A DNA stretch of 64,000 nucleotides from Bolinopsis microptera (Eukaryota; Ctenophora; Tentaculata; Lobata; Bolinopsidae), in NCBI RefSeq assembly GCF_026151205.1, contig NC_087077.1, forward strand, positions 20,667,510-20,731,509, in the 5' to 3' direction. Of this stretch, positions 9,112 through 19,896 are shown piece by piece. The number at the start of each line of letters is the position of its first letter. Position 1 is the first letter of the stretch. The notes under the pieces were generated by a model. That model saw only the letters and a program-made list of their open reading frames with translations, had not been told where the DNA came from and ran no database searches. A program made the translations under genes and the position numbers.

Positions 9112-10186
9112 ATGAGTGAGTGATATAAAGAAGAAAAGTAATTTGAAATCAAGATGAGCAGTTTTTAAAGTAAAAAGAAGAACATAGGCTTATCAGATGA
9201 ATGCAAAATGTGTTTTTGTGATGTGTTTTTTGCTTGATGTCATGGGAGGGGCAAAAGGGCAAGGGAATGGAGGGGCGGGGAAGCGGGATGGGCTGCACTG
9301 GGCAAGGGGAGACAAATATTGTTTTTATTAATTTGTCTAAAGTAGATTTGTGTATTATTTTTAGGGTGGGCTGATTTTTTTTGTAAAGAAAAAAGAGGAG
9401 TATATAATATATAATACAGAACATGAATAGAAATGATTTTTAATGACGCATAGAGGTTAACACTACAACACTACTATAAACAATTATTCAAGAATGTCCA
9501 TGCAGTCCAGAGTACCCGCAACAGGTAATGGGAGGGAGGAGTTGGGCTAGGGTGGGGCAATGAAGAGATGAGTGGTTGTGTCTTGATGGAGGAGATGCAG
9601 ATGTGACATGAATCTAAGAAGAACTCATCTTAATATCGAGGCTGATAACCAGTCTTCTGATGCCACTGGTCCCGAGAGCTCACATGCACCCCGTGCAAGT
9701 TGTTTACAGCTGCATTTCTTTAGATTGCGGGTACTCTTGGCTTACATTGCACATCCTCAAATTATTTGTTATATAGTAGTGTTGAAAGTATTAAAACTTT
9801 GCTAGTAACGTGTTGGTAGTCTAGTACTCTAGAAAATTCGTTGTTTTGAATTAGCATTAAATGTTTACGTGTATCAAATAACCATTATGACTCAATTTGT
9901 AGAAAATCTTCGAAAGAATGCATCGTTCACATTGTTTAGAATTATGAATAAATGACTGATGAAACTGATTCATGTTATTGACAGTTTTAATTAATTCAAG
10001 TTTTAAATTTTACTGTTACTTTTACTTTGAGTCCTATTTCATTATGTAGAGATAGTCAATACCTGAGAAATTAAAAATTGGCCTATTTAAATCAACTTTG
10101 ACAGTAAGGATATATGACAAGAATTGGGCAAAAAGGTGAATTTTTTGCAATTTTAGCCAAATGAAGTCGAAAAACCTACAACAAGT
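9112..10186. other. No gene seen; possible LINE B 5' UTR then AT-rich DNA
   Basis: A G-rich patch at 9240-9320 and 9525-9560 lies just upstream of LINE B ORF1 and may be its 5' UTR. The rest is AT-rich with no recognised coding or RNA gene. Short ORFs on either strand have no family resemblance. Confidence 0.4.
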
Positions 10187-10194
10187 GTTCCAAT

Positions 10195-11126
10195 CTTAGT
10201 TGTAGTGAACGTACGGAACGTTCACTAAAAATAGTTTGTGAACGCGTTTGCTAAAAGATTTTAACGTTCGGAACATAAGGAACGTTAATTGCTATTATGA
10301 AATTAAAATGCCGGACATAGCCCAATTATCCGGCAAAGATGCTGACGGATGAACGAGATTCTCTAAGACGGCAGGTGGACGTTTTCCAGAAACGGCTGAT
10401 CACTGAGCAATTCCCATGTACCCTAACAACTGATGGTTGGAAGGATCTATCCTCTCACCCTCTCGTTAACTTCATCCTCGTGCAAAGGCAGGCGTTATTT
10501 TTCATGACGCGGTTAATGCTACAGGGGTTGAGAAAACTGCGAATGGTCAGTATGAGATTGTAAAAGCCAAAATTGAAGAAATTGGCGCCGACAGGATTTG
10601 CCACGTTGTAACAGCCAATCCAAATGTCAATAAATCTCTACGACGCTTAATCGAAGCTGATTATGAACACATCATAGGATCATGTTGTGTAACCCACCAG
10701 TTCGATCTACTTGCCGAGGATGTCGGGAAGTTGAGCTGGACCAAGGAGACATTGTCGAATTGTAACAAAATAGTTACAAATGTGAAGAAACGTTTAGAAC
10801 CCATTCTCATGTCAATTTGCTAAAACCAGGGGAAACTCGGTTTGCCTCCCAGTTTATTATGTTAGAGAGACTGAAGGGTTCCAAGGATGTCTTGCCAACA
10901 AAAGGTGGCTCGAGCTCCATTCCCCCTACATTCAGTAGGGTTTTGTGTTCACCCGCGGCTTATCAGGGATATGATCAGCACACGAATCAGGATGTCTGGA
11001 AGTTAAAAACTATCGGAAAAATTATCAAAATATTGACTAACGTTCACTAACGTTCACAAACGTTCACTACAAAATGATTGGAACGTACGTTCAGTACGAC
11101 TAAGTTCAGCGTTCACTACAACTAAG
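10195..11126 (+). mobile_element. hAT DNA transposon relic with TIRs and 8-bp target duplication
   Basis: Perfect 17-bp terminal inverted repeats, CTTAGTTGTAGTGAACG at 10195-10211 and its complement at 11110-11126. Flanks are GTTCCAAT (10187-10194) and GTCCCAAT (11127-11134), an 8-bp duplication matching at 7 of 8 sites, as expected for hAT. Subterminal copies of ACGTTCACT cluster near both ends. The interior holds a broken DUF659-type transposase, so the copy is non-autonomous at 932 bp. Confidence 0.85.
10339..10935 (+). pseudogene. hAT-type (DUF659) transposase fragment
   Basis: Recognisable pieces in order: LTTDGWKDLSSHPLVNF, then after a frame change near 10490 DAVNATGVEKT, a GADRICHVVTANPNVNKS segment, EDVGKLSWTKETLS, and after a stop at 10820-10822 another piece, GETRFASQFIMLERL. 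These match the central part of DUF659 hAT transposases, including the TTDGW and TRFATxFxMLERL signatures. The N-terminal BED finger and C-terminal dimerisation region are missing. At least one frameshift and one stop show it is dead. Confidence 0.75.
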
Positions 11127-11134
11127 GTCCCAAT

Positions 11135-11640
11135 AGTCTTCTTTAGTGAATATAAGACAACGATTAAAATATGAGCACCCATACCCCTTGGGAACCCTAA
11201 AAGCTGAGTCGGCGGGTTTATTAACGACCGGTGAAAATGTGGTTCGGGAAAAATATGGCGAAATTACCCTAAACCCGCCACTTTATCCCGGTCATAATAA
11301 TCCCGAGTAAGGTATAAGAAAAATTGTTAGCAGACATTAGGGGTTCTGTTTAAAGTTTTTACTATCTAGGTTGCAGTCTTGTTGTGACAAAAAGTCTACA
11401 CTAAAACATGTTTGATTTTATATTGTGTAGTTCAAGGATTAAAAATGCACCTTCAAGGTGGATATTGGAGAGCAGGCGAAAGATTATGGCTTAAATTTAT
11501 CAATGGTTATAATAAGCTATAAATATTTTAAACTATACAATGCTAATTAAAAATTTCTTTATACTTCATTCTCAAATTAAAATTAAAAAATTCAAAAATA
11601 TACATTCATTTTATTAAAACTTTCTCACACATACTTTACT
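11135..11640. other. No gene; contains a LINE A-like fragment near 11210-11290
   Basis: The stretch around 11237-11290 matches 2827-2885 in the same orientation (shared core tggttcggg, aaaatatggcgaaatt). On the minus strand both encode FRHIFPEP, so it looks like a short second piece of the LINE A ORF1 region. The rest is AT-rich and featureless. Confidence 0.45.
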
Positions 11641-11959
11641 CACAGGACAAGACTTGGAAAACAGTAGTGAGTTTCTTCACCGCTTCAAAAGCAGTAAATT
11701 TGATTCTCCACTGTGTGATTGCAGGCGAGGGGCTCAAAATTCACTTCACCTGCTTACCGACTGTCCTGATGTACAAGCAGATAAAAGGAACAAAATGAGT
11801 GAGCTTCTTGAAAGACACCCATTCCACAACATCAAAAACCAAGGCTATGGTGGGAACTCAATGTTGATATCATGGAGCAGACTTCGTGAGTTCTTTGATT
11901 TAGCACTTGAAATAACAAAGGATGCAGAAGAATTCCTTCGAATAGAGATAAAACTATAA
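11641..11959 (+). pseudogene. LINE 3' tail fragment (C-terminal zinc-binding motif)
   Basis: About 100 codons open to a stop at 11959. SPLCDCRRGAQNSLHLLTDCP matches the CxC...H...C motif that follows RNase H or RT in I/Jockey-type LINEs. The rest (LISWSRLREFFDLALEITKDA) fits the tail of the same kind of protein. No RT is present upstream, so this is a 5'-truncated insertion. Not clearly the same family as LINE C, which has a different tail sequence. Confidence 0.55.
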
Positions 11960-12007
11960 AAAGTTGATCATATTCTAACTACTATAACTACACCATCCCT
12001 ATGATTA

Positions 12008-12081
12008 GTGAGCCGGGTTCAATGTTAGACCGGACGAAGCATATATTTCATGAGCCGGGGTCAATGTTAGACCGGACGAAG
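12008..12081 (+). repeat. Two tandem copies of a ~42-bp unit
   Basis: gagccggg(t/g)tcaatgttag and accggacgaag recur at 12010 and 12052 with one difference. It follows the LINE tail fragment and may be part of its 3' end. Confidence 0.7.
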
Positions 12082-12898
12082 ATATGGCTACATCTCAACA
12101 GTGGATAACACAGCAGAGGTTCTATTACAGTTAAATTCTGTTACCTGAACTCAACTAAACAGTTCTAATATTATAGCATATACTATAATATTATGAAAGA
12201 TATTTTGTGTCAAAAGGAGGCTGTTTAATCATTCTTACACACCAAGGTTGTTGTGTGTTTTTAATTAATTTATTATTGTTCAAACGTTTATATTGAGAAT
12301 TTTATACATTAGTCTATAGACCAATTAAATTATTTACTGGTCACATATATGTGGTTTTAAGAATTATATGACATTGAACGAACTTATTTATTGCGAATTT
12401 AAAGGATTGCTAGTATTTTATGTATTTGTTTTCACTTCTGCACGTTTAGGCAGTTGCTCTTGTGACCAGAGTTTTAGAGTTATATATATATAAAGGGGGT
12501 GCACGGTAAAAATAAACTTGCTCGGATAATTTTAAAAATTTGTGTACCATTGTTTTCTAGAGACTGTGAGAATTTTCACAGTACCAAATTTGTCATACCT
12601 TTTCGGAAAGATCAGTGAGTTTCGCCTAGATGCCATATTTGATGATGCGCGGCTTTTGAAGCAAAATTAGCTGTAAAAGTCGCGTAATTTGACCAAATTC
12701 GTTGATTTTTATCGTATTATTCTGATATATCTTCGGTTCCTTGAATGAGATCATTTTAAAAATTTGCGACGACCTTTCAATATAATAATAAGGCTTTCAC
12801 AACTGTCCAAAAAATTTGGTCGATATCGGAGTTAATATAGTGATAAAAATGAGGCAAAATACGCTGCTTGTAGCTGTAACAAAATGTTTCATGGTTCA
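12082..12898. other. No gene seen
   Basis: AT-rich. A (TA)n tract runs directly into taaaggggg at 12481-12497 but nothing downstream supports a promoter. Confidence 0.4.
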
Positions 12899-13013
12899 TG
12901 GTTGGATTTGACCATTGTTAATGATCTGGCCCGGCGCGCGCTACTTCGAGAAGAAAGCGGCGCGCGCTACTTCGAAGAAATTTAGACGAGTAACATCCGT
13001 CAAGGTTGGATAT
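12899..13013 (+). repeat. Dispersed repeat, copy 1 (partner at 20071-20212)
   Basis: Shares gaccattgtta, tctggcccggcgc, agaagaaagcggcgcgcgc and tagacgagtaacatccgtca with the copy at 20 kb. It lacks about 36 bp present there; the missing part is bounded by ttcg on both sides. Each copy holds cggcgc(g/a)cgctacttcg twice. Family unknown. Confidence 0.75.
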
Positions 13014-13162
13014 GCTTTAAATTTTTCGGACACTTTCCTTGTGAGTCTATGAGTAAGCTTACTAAATTTTGTTAAAATTGGATCAAGGGAAGGTTATTCA
13101 ATTCACATAGCCATGTGTCTACGCGTACTGCGTGACGCGCTTGTTTCACAAGTAGAATACTT

Positions 13163-13871
13163 TCCCCCTTTTGTCTGGTTCCGGGCAAAAGACCAGGTAG
13201 CTTCGATGAGGCCTGGCATGTGGGTCTGGATGTGCTGGTTGGTGGTTCCCAGTGTGGTGTGTGCTGAGACTGGGGTGGATGGCTGAAGCCAGGGGACCGC
13301 TGGGCTGAGTGGCGAAGCTGGTGGTCGTAACGGAGGCAGTCCACATTGAGCACCCAAGCGACGAAAGTCGCTAGGTAGCTCGTGGGGATAGCATCCGGGT
13401 CGATAGCTGGCGGCGTTGTCTTAGCATGGCGTGCCACTGGGTGTAGGCACTTTGTTCTGGGCTCGCATGCATCGCGTCAGGGGGCTTGTCGGCTGGGGCG
13501 TCTGTCACACGTGTAGGTACTTATTGATTTAAAGTACAGCGGCAGAGTCAATCCTGAGCACTAGAGCACCACTTATGACTCTGCCCATTTGCTCTGGAGT
13601 TACTGCCCAGGACCCAATCCTATCCTGTTTCTCTCACCTATAGTGATTGGTAATGGTGCTTTATCCAAAGCAAATGACCTTGCCGTGGTAAGGGGGCTTA
13701 ATCGGCATCACAAGACCAGCCGAGACTAAGCTGTACTGTTCAGCTGAGCAAAACTGAACGTAGGTCGCACGTGCCAACCGTCTTCCTTTACCTCATTTGA
13801 TCCCTTTTTCTTTCGGAGCTCTCACAGCCTTCACTCACACCTGAGCATATAGGGTTTTAGAAGTTCAGGGT
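13163..13871 (+). promoter_or_regulatory. LINE C 5' leader
   Basis: GC-rich compared with the flanks, beginning immediately after the left target duplication. It should hold the internal promoter of the element. Minus-strand ORFs across 13072-13437 are shadows. I looked for an HDV-like self-cleaving fold at the 5' end and could not establish one by eye. Confidence 0.5.
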
Positions 13872-14021
13872 GTGTACTTCAAGGTCGGGCCCTTAATACC
13901 GATCATTAGCACCCGTTTTACCTTTACCTTATTAGCGGCATATCATTACTGTCGCGGTAGTAAAACAAACATCTTTCTACGATACGCAGAAAGTGTTAAA
14001 ACTCTCACTAATACACTTGGA

Positions 14022-14353
14022 CTACAACACCGGATTACCAGTGGAGGAGGCAGGACTGAGCTGGCCTCGTGTGGGATTGGCACACTTGCGCAGGCTTCAC
14101 AGCCTTGCTGCGATGGTGCTGGTTCCTATCGGGGCTGTGCTCGTTCAGCAACCACCAAGGAATCCACCACTACTACACCTACACTACAACACCGGATTAC
14201 CAGTGGAGGAGGCGGGACTGAGCCGGCCTCGTGTGGGATTGGCACACTTGCGCAGGCTTCACAGCCTTGCTGCGAGGGTGCTGGTTTCAATCGGGGCTGT
14301 GCTCGTTCAGCAACCACCAAGGAATCCACCACTATTACCCCTATACTACAACT
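14022..14353 (+). repeat. 162-bp tandem duplication in LINE C, two copies and the start of a third
   Basis: ctacaac(a/t)ccggatta recurs at 14022, 14184 and 14346, an exact period of 162 bp (54 codons). The first two copies are nearly identical. As the period is a multiple of three it keeps the surrounding frame open. Confidence 0.9.
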
Positions 14354-14372
14354 CCGGATTTACAAAACAATC

Positions 14373-14804
14373 ATGACTGATAGCGGTAATGAGATGTATC
14401 AACTGTCTAACACAGATGAGACATTGATTTTCGCAGAGCGGAGGTTTTCTGATTTACGCTTAACATCAGACATTATTGTGATTAAAGGACCTATTTCAAC
14501 AACATTGCGCGGGAACGCGCACATAATCTCCCATATACTGATACACAACAACTCATTATCTCTCAATCCTACCCCACCGTGGAATAGGATACAGATCACC
14601 AACATCTGGGAGACAGTGGCTGTGCAGCTACATGAAGGTGGGGGCCCGTCGACGGAGTTTAAACAGAGGCAGCGGATCTGGGTGGATGTCTCACCTTCGG
14701 GTGAGACATTCTTAGAGAAACACAGTTTTCTCCCGGAGACGCTGGCTGCTGCTATTCGACTTCGACCAGCCCCCCGACACAGTGCCCAATCCAAAAGGTC
14801 CTAG
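14373..14804 (+). CDS. LINE C ORF1, unrecognised protein
   Basis: 143 codons from the ATG at 14373 (the frame is open further back through the 162-bp repeats to 13872). No zinc knuckle, RRM or esterase motif is visible. The middle has PPWNRIQITNIWETVAVQL and the C-terminus is basic. It overlaps the start of the ORF2 frame by about 20 nt, a common arrangement in LINEs. Its role in RNA binding is only assumed from position. Confidence 0.5.
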   Translation: MTDSGNEMYQLSNTDETLIFAERRFSDLRLTSDIIVIKGPISTTLRGNAHIISHILIHNNSLSLNPTPPWNRIQITNIWETVAVQLHEGGGPSTEFKQRQRIWVDVSPSGETFLEKHSFLPETLAAAIRLRPAPRHSAQSKRS

Positions 14805-17800
14805 TACCCGACCGGTGAGGGTAACTGCAGGTGCTGCACGCCACGTCCCCAATACCAAAAAAACAGGTAAAACTCATCATGAATATTACTCTGTTACTCA
14901 AATCAACCTTAAACGCAAGTACAACGCTTGGAAAACCCTGCTGGTGAACACTCATGGCAGGAAAAATCCTATTGTACTAGCGACTGAACCATACACTAAT
15001 AACAAACACCTAATTCCACCAATAAGCAAAGAACTAACCGAGTATTATTACAAAGTTGGGGACATTAGGCCCCGTGCCGCCATAGTAATACACAAAAACC
15101 TAGCTGAAAAAAGTTGGGAACTATCGCAATTCACAACCCCGGATCAAGTTGCTATTAAGATTCAACTTAGCTCGACAGAAGTAATTCTGGCAGCTTCGTA
15201 CATGGATATTAATGGACCAGCTCCATCCCACGAAACCACACCTCTAGCCAAATACGCTATAGACAACAAAATACCACTCATAATAGGCTCTGACACCAAC
15301 TCCCAACACACTCTTTGGGGTAACAGGTTGTGCAATAGAAGAGGAGAGGAACTACTTGATTTCCTCTCGTCGCTAGGGCTCTCCTGTTCCAACAAAGGTT
15401 CAACTCCAACATTCCTCAACTCACGAGGTCATAATTCCATCATTGACCTCACTATTACCAACCAACTGGGGGCTGAACTGATCAGTAACTGGCACGTTAG
15501 TGATCTTTACTCAAACTCCGATCACAGATATATCATGTTCGACATTACTTCTGGTCCCAAAAAAGAACCAAGACAAATACGCCTAGTCAAGAACACTGAC
15601 TGGGCGAAATTTGACGAGATTCTTTACAACAACAATGATCTCCACAACACCTGCGTTAACACACCACACGACATTGATCACAAAGTTAACACCATTAATA
15701 CTGCTCTGCGAGCGGCCTTCGAGGAGGCATGTCCCATTACTTACATCTCCAGCGCTGTCAGAAAACCACCCTGGCTAACTCGAGAAGTTGAGGAAGCACA
15801 GAGGGGTATAAGACGCAAACTCATCACAGCTCGTCGAATCAAAACTGATGCTTCGTGGCTCGCTCTTAGAGAAAGCAACAAGCAATACAACAAGATCCTG
15901 TCCAACTCCCAGCGCAATGCGTGGCGGAAATTCTGCGCAGACACAGAATCGGTTAAGGAATCTGGAAGGATGAACAAGATTCTGAAAACCTGTACTGACA
16001 CCAATAACAAACTTGAAGCCATTTATAAACCAAATGGCGAACTCACCAAAAACGCAGAGGAGACACTGGAGGTCATGACACAAACCCACTTCAAGGAGAG
16101 TGTTACTGATCCGCCAGTTCCGCCTCTCTGCCCCTTACCCATCTCCACAGACTTACTAGACAAAATCTACAGCCCTGAAAGAATCGAAAAGGCTCTCCTA
16201 TCCTTCGATCCCTTGAAGGCTGCAGGACCTGACACTCTAAAACCTATCATATTCCAGAAAGCCTGGGCTCATATCAAAGACATAACAAAAAACATTATGA
16301 CAAAAAACCATGAAACGCAACACATCCCAACTTTGTGGAGGGACTCTCTTGGAATCTTTCTCCCTAAGCCTGGAAAAACCGACTACAACAAAGCTAAGTC
16401 ATTTCGAACGATCACTCTTTCGCCTGTGATGTTAAAGTTGCAGGAGAAAGTGATCTTATGGCATATGCAACATGACCTCAACATAGCTAATGATATCAAC
16501 AAACGACAATTCGGCTTTAAGAAGGGCTGCTCCACAGAAGCGGCACTTCATAAAGTTACTCACACCATTGAGCGCAGAATAGCCAAGAAAGGATATGTCC
16601 TAGGTGTCTTTCTAGATATAGAGGGCGCCTTCGACAATGTCTCGTTCAAGGCTATCTCTGAAGCAGTCAAGGCTACGAAAGTGGACTTGGCTACAGCACA
16701 GTGGATCATCAACATGGTAACCAATCGATTCATCACACTAAATCATAAGGATAAGTCGAGAAGGGTACGGATCAGGCGAGGTTCTCTGGAACCTGGTAGT
16801 CGACGATCTCCTTTCCTTTACCGCAAAAGACATCCCGGGTTACCTGCAAGCCTTTGCGGATGATCTGTTGTCTCTAGCGGAAGGGGATGATTTAGACATC
16901 ATCTGGGACCGAACATGCAAAACTATTAAAACGATAGAAAATTGGTGCAGAACCAAAGAGCTATCTATTAGCGCCCTTAAAACTCAGATAGTCATGTTTA
17001 CCTGGAATAGTAAGTGGACTCTAAGACCTATAACAGTTGGCAACAACATTATAGGTCTTTCCAAGTCTGCTAAATTTCTAGGAGTGACCTTGGACAGCAA
17101 ACTCAACTTCAATGAACATATCATCAACACCACCAAAAAAGCCACGGCATCCCTCATGCAATGTCGAAGAGCTGTCGGCCCCACATGGGGTATGAGCCCC
17201 AAAACATGCAAATGGATGTACACGGCTGTCATCCGTCCAATCCTATCCTACTGCTGTAGTATATGGATCAGGGCCACTCAAACGGACTATAACGCGAAGA
17301 AACTCAAACGTGTTCAGGCATTGGCACTCAGAATGATGTCTGGTGCCATGCCAAGCACACCTTTTATCGCATTGAATCACCTCACCGACACTTCTGACAT
17401 CATACTGTTCCTGCAAGGTGAAGCAGCAAAGGGTGCGGCCAGGCTACAAGCTTATGGCAGCCTCACTCTTGAAACTATCGCCTTCAGGAAGGGAACTATC
17501 AAAAATCATACCACTATCAACAAACAATTCATGGCAGACCTCATTATCCCACCTAGAGCAACAAGAGACCTAACAACACCAACCATGATGCTGGGACGGC
17601 ACTTCACCGTCACAACTCCTGGAGCCGATACCACTGAATATAGAAATTCACTTCAAAACACCATTGACAACATTACCAGTGAAACAATCACCTGCTACAC
17701 TGACGGGTCACTCACAGACTCAGGATGCGGGGCTGGCTATATCATCACAACTGACAACAATAACACCACCCTTGAAGAAAGATCATTCAAGCTCCCTGAT

Positions 17801-18562
17801 TATTGCACTGTTTACCAAACAGAGCTCACCGCCATCATTGAAGCTTGCAAATATCTCTCTACCTATACCAACACACATATCATCATATGGTCTGACAGTC
17901 TCTCATCTATACAAGCTATCTCTGCGCTTTCAACGCGGAGTAGAACTACAAGAGACTGTTACGACTCTCTTAATGCACTCGGATCCAACAACACGCTAGA
18001 GATACGATGGATTGCAGCACACATCGGATTGTGGGGGAACGAAAAAGCAGATGAGCTGGCCAAGCTTGGTACAACCAGTGAATCCACTTTAAAGTGTCCA
18101 ATTCCACAATCCTACATCAAGCGTCAAATCGACAACAAAGTCAACAGACTAAATCAGGAAACTTGGTTAACTGACGGTCCCAGACACACCAAACTGACAC
18201 TCGGCCACAAGCATGCCAAAATCATCAAAAACCTCAACACTACACTCAGCAAAAACAGACAAGATTACAGAACTGCAGTTCACCTCATCACGGGTCACTG
18301 CGGCTTAAACAAACACCTTCACACCATTTGCAAATCAAACACCAGTGCTTGTCCTATGTGCGGCGACGGAGAGGAAACTGTCTCACACTTCCTTGGACAG
18401 TGTCCAGCTATTGCCCAAATTAGAGGTCAATATTTCCAGGACTACTACCTCTCTGTCAATGACATATTCGACAACCAACACATCACCACAATTGTCAATT
18501 TCGCAAACCGCACCAAACGCTTAATTGTGCCGGAAGAACTGGATCAGACCGGGGTGACTTAA
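14782..18562 (+). pseudogene. LINE C ORF2: endonuclease, reverse transcriptase, RNase H (broken)
   Basis: The first frame runs 14782-16863 and the second 16868-18562. Endonuclease: TQINLKRKYNAW, LATEPYT, AASYMDING, IIGSDTNSQHTLWGN, IDLTITN and SDHRYIMFD. RT: GIFLPKPGK, FRTITLSPVMLKL, RQFGFKKGCST and VFLDIEGAFDN; catalytic FADD is near 16852-16863. RNase H: CYTDGSLTDSG, QTELTAIIEA, WSDSLSS and HIGLWGNEKADELAK, giving the four acidic sites. A CPMCGDGEETVSHFLGQCP motif closes it. At about 16780-16795 the sequence passes from RIRRG directly to LWNLVVDD. The GxPQGxxLSP block is gone and the frame has shifted, so a deletion of about 30 bp inactivated this copy. Confidence 0.9.
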
Positions 18563-18802
18563 AGTATTATCTCAAATGCTGTTTCGTCTCGTTTTACTTT
18601 TCCAAACCCAGCTGGCATTTAAGCGTATCATTTTGACTCATATATCATCTTACACCATCCTCCACCAATCACTCTGATTTCACCGGCAACCTTCCCCAAG
18701 GTTGCCACACCCCAGAGGTAGGCAGAGCATCTCAATGCTATCCTCTCGTGGGCTATCTTGGCCCAGCCTCTCTTAAAAAAAATAAATTTAAAAAAAAAAA
18801 AA

Positions 18803-18815
18803 AAGTAGAATACTT
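18803..18815 (+). repeat. Right 13-bp target duplication of LINE C (left copy at 13150-13162)
   Basis: AAGTAGAATACTT on both sides, exact. Confidence 0.9.
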
Positions 18816-19735
18816 GTCGCGCGCTACTGCAAGCGAGAGGGCTCTGGTTAGTAGAGCAAGTTACTCAGCTCAATACGCATTTGTTTCAAGAATTTTGTGC
18901 TGGCCGAAATTAGCGCTAAATACCATCCTTCAGTCGGCACGCGCGGCTCAATGTCGATGGCGCACTACCTATTTTTAATATGACGTAGAATTATAGCTAT
19001 TTCCGTACAGCCTAAGTATGCGCGTTTGAAGGACTATGAACATGTTAACTCTTTTTATTTTGTTAGTCAGGTGGCATCTAACAAGTATATTATCGGATGT
19101 CTCTTATGTTTATGAATATAATAACTTTATCATTTATAGGGTCCCTAGGACATAAGTAAATTATTGCGCTACAAAATTGAAGTGAAACAAATTTTAGTGA
19201 AACAAATTTAAAATTTTATCCTTTATTTTACAATCATAATATAATAATATTTATAAGCCTCCGTTTTGAAAGTTTTAAATTTTAATATATTCACATTTCT
19301 ATTTGAAATTCAATTTAATGTATAAGTCAATAACTGGCCGCCAAAGCCGCGCATTCTTGAAAACAAGATTAACTTGTTTATGATTATACGACAAATTACT
19401 GGGCGGCGCTCAGCCTGCCATTCCGCCGAATCTCTAATAGCCTGAGGTCCCCAGGTAAGCACTAAGCATAGCGTTAAAGGAAATGTATCGTGTATCAAAA
19501 AGTCTAACCGGAGCCATATCACGTTGTATGCCTGCTGCACGCACGAGTGCGCGGCTGCATTTTTGTATCACGTCGTGAGTCGAGACCTCCATTATCGTTT
19601 CACACTAATACTCGCGCGCGGCAGGTATTGTAGGTTTATAACCTTCCAGGACGCGCGCCGAGTTGGACTCGTCGACAGTAATATTTGAAACAAATATTTT
19701 ACAAGTTGAAGTATCACCCGTTAAGGCAGGTGTAC
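18816..19735. other. No gene seen; includes a half copy of the 19.7-kb foldback element
   Basis: At 19554-19605 the sequence ttgtatcacgtcgtga followed by cctccattatcgtttcac resembles the left end of the MITE at 19736, suggesting an older partial copy. The rest shows alternating GC-rich and AT-rich patches without coding signal. Confidence 0.45.
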
Positions 19736-19896
19736 TTGTATCACGTCGTGACCCCCATTGTCATTTCACTAAGTGGTACCGTTTCTACGATACAGAGGCC
19801 TACAACGTGTGACAACTGTATCACTATCGTTGATCGTGACTTTCGCTCCGCCTCTAAGTGAAATGACAATGGGGCCGGGGTCACGACGTGATACAA
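19736..19896. mobile_element. 161-bp foldback MITE
   Basis: Terminal inverted repeats of about 36 bp: TTGTATCACGTCGTGACCCC at the left and its complement at the right, with ccattgtcatttcacta and its complement continuing the stem after a 5-nt insertion on one side. The centre is a loop of about 80 bp. No clear target duplication. Transposon superfamily not assigned. Confidence 0.75.

Larger units (their letters stand above)
13163..18802 (+). mobile_element. LINE C, full-length RNase H-bearing non-LTR retrotransposon
   Basis: The 13-bp sequence AAGTAGAATACTT flanks the element at 13150-13162 and 18803-18815. The 3' end is a poly(A) tract (18786-18802) and the 5' end is a GC-rich leader starting cccccttttgtctgg. 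In order: leader with 162-bp repeats, a small ORF1, then ORF2 with endonuclease, RT, RNase H and a terminal Cys motif. The endonuclease (GSDTNSQHTLWGN) and RT (FLDIEGAFDN) signatures are of the R1/I/Loa type. The copy is dead because the RT lost its GxPQG block. The intact target duplication marks it as a fairly recent insertion. Confidence 0.9.

Noticed and set aside
13163-13300. HDV-like ribozyme at the LINE C 5' end
   Set aside because: Known in some LINEs, but I could not lay out the nested double pseudoknot by eye; it needs a covariance search.
13072-13437. Minus-strand ORFs in the LINE C leader
   Set aside because: Shadows of a GC-rich leader, crossing the insertion boundary at 13163.
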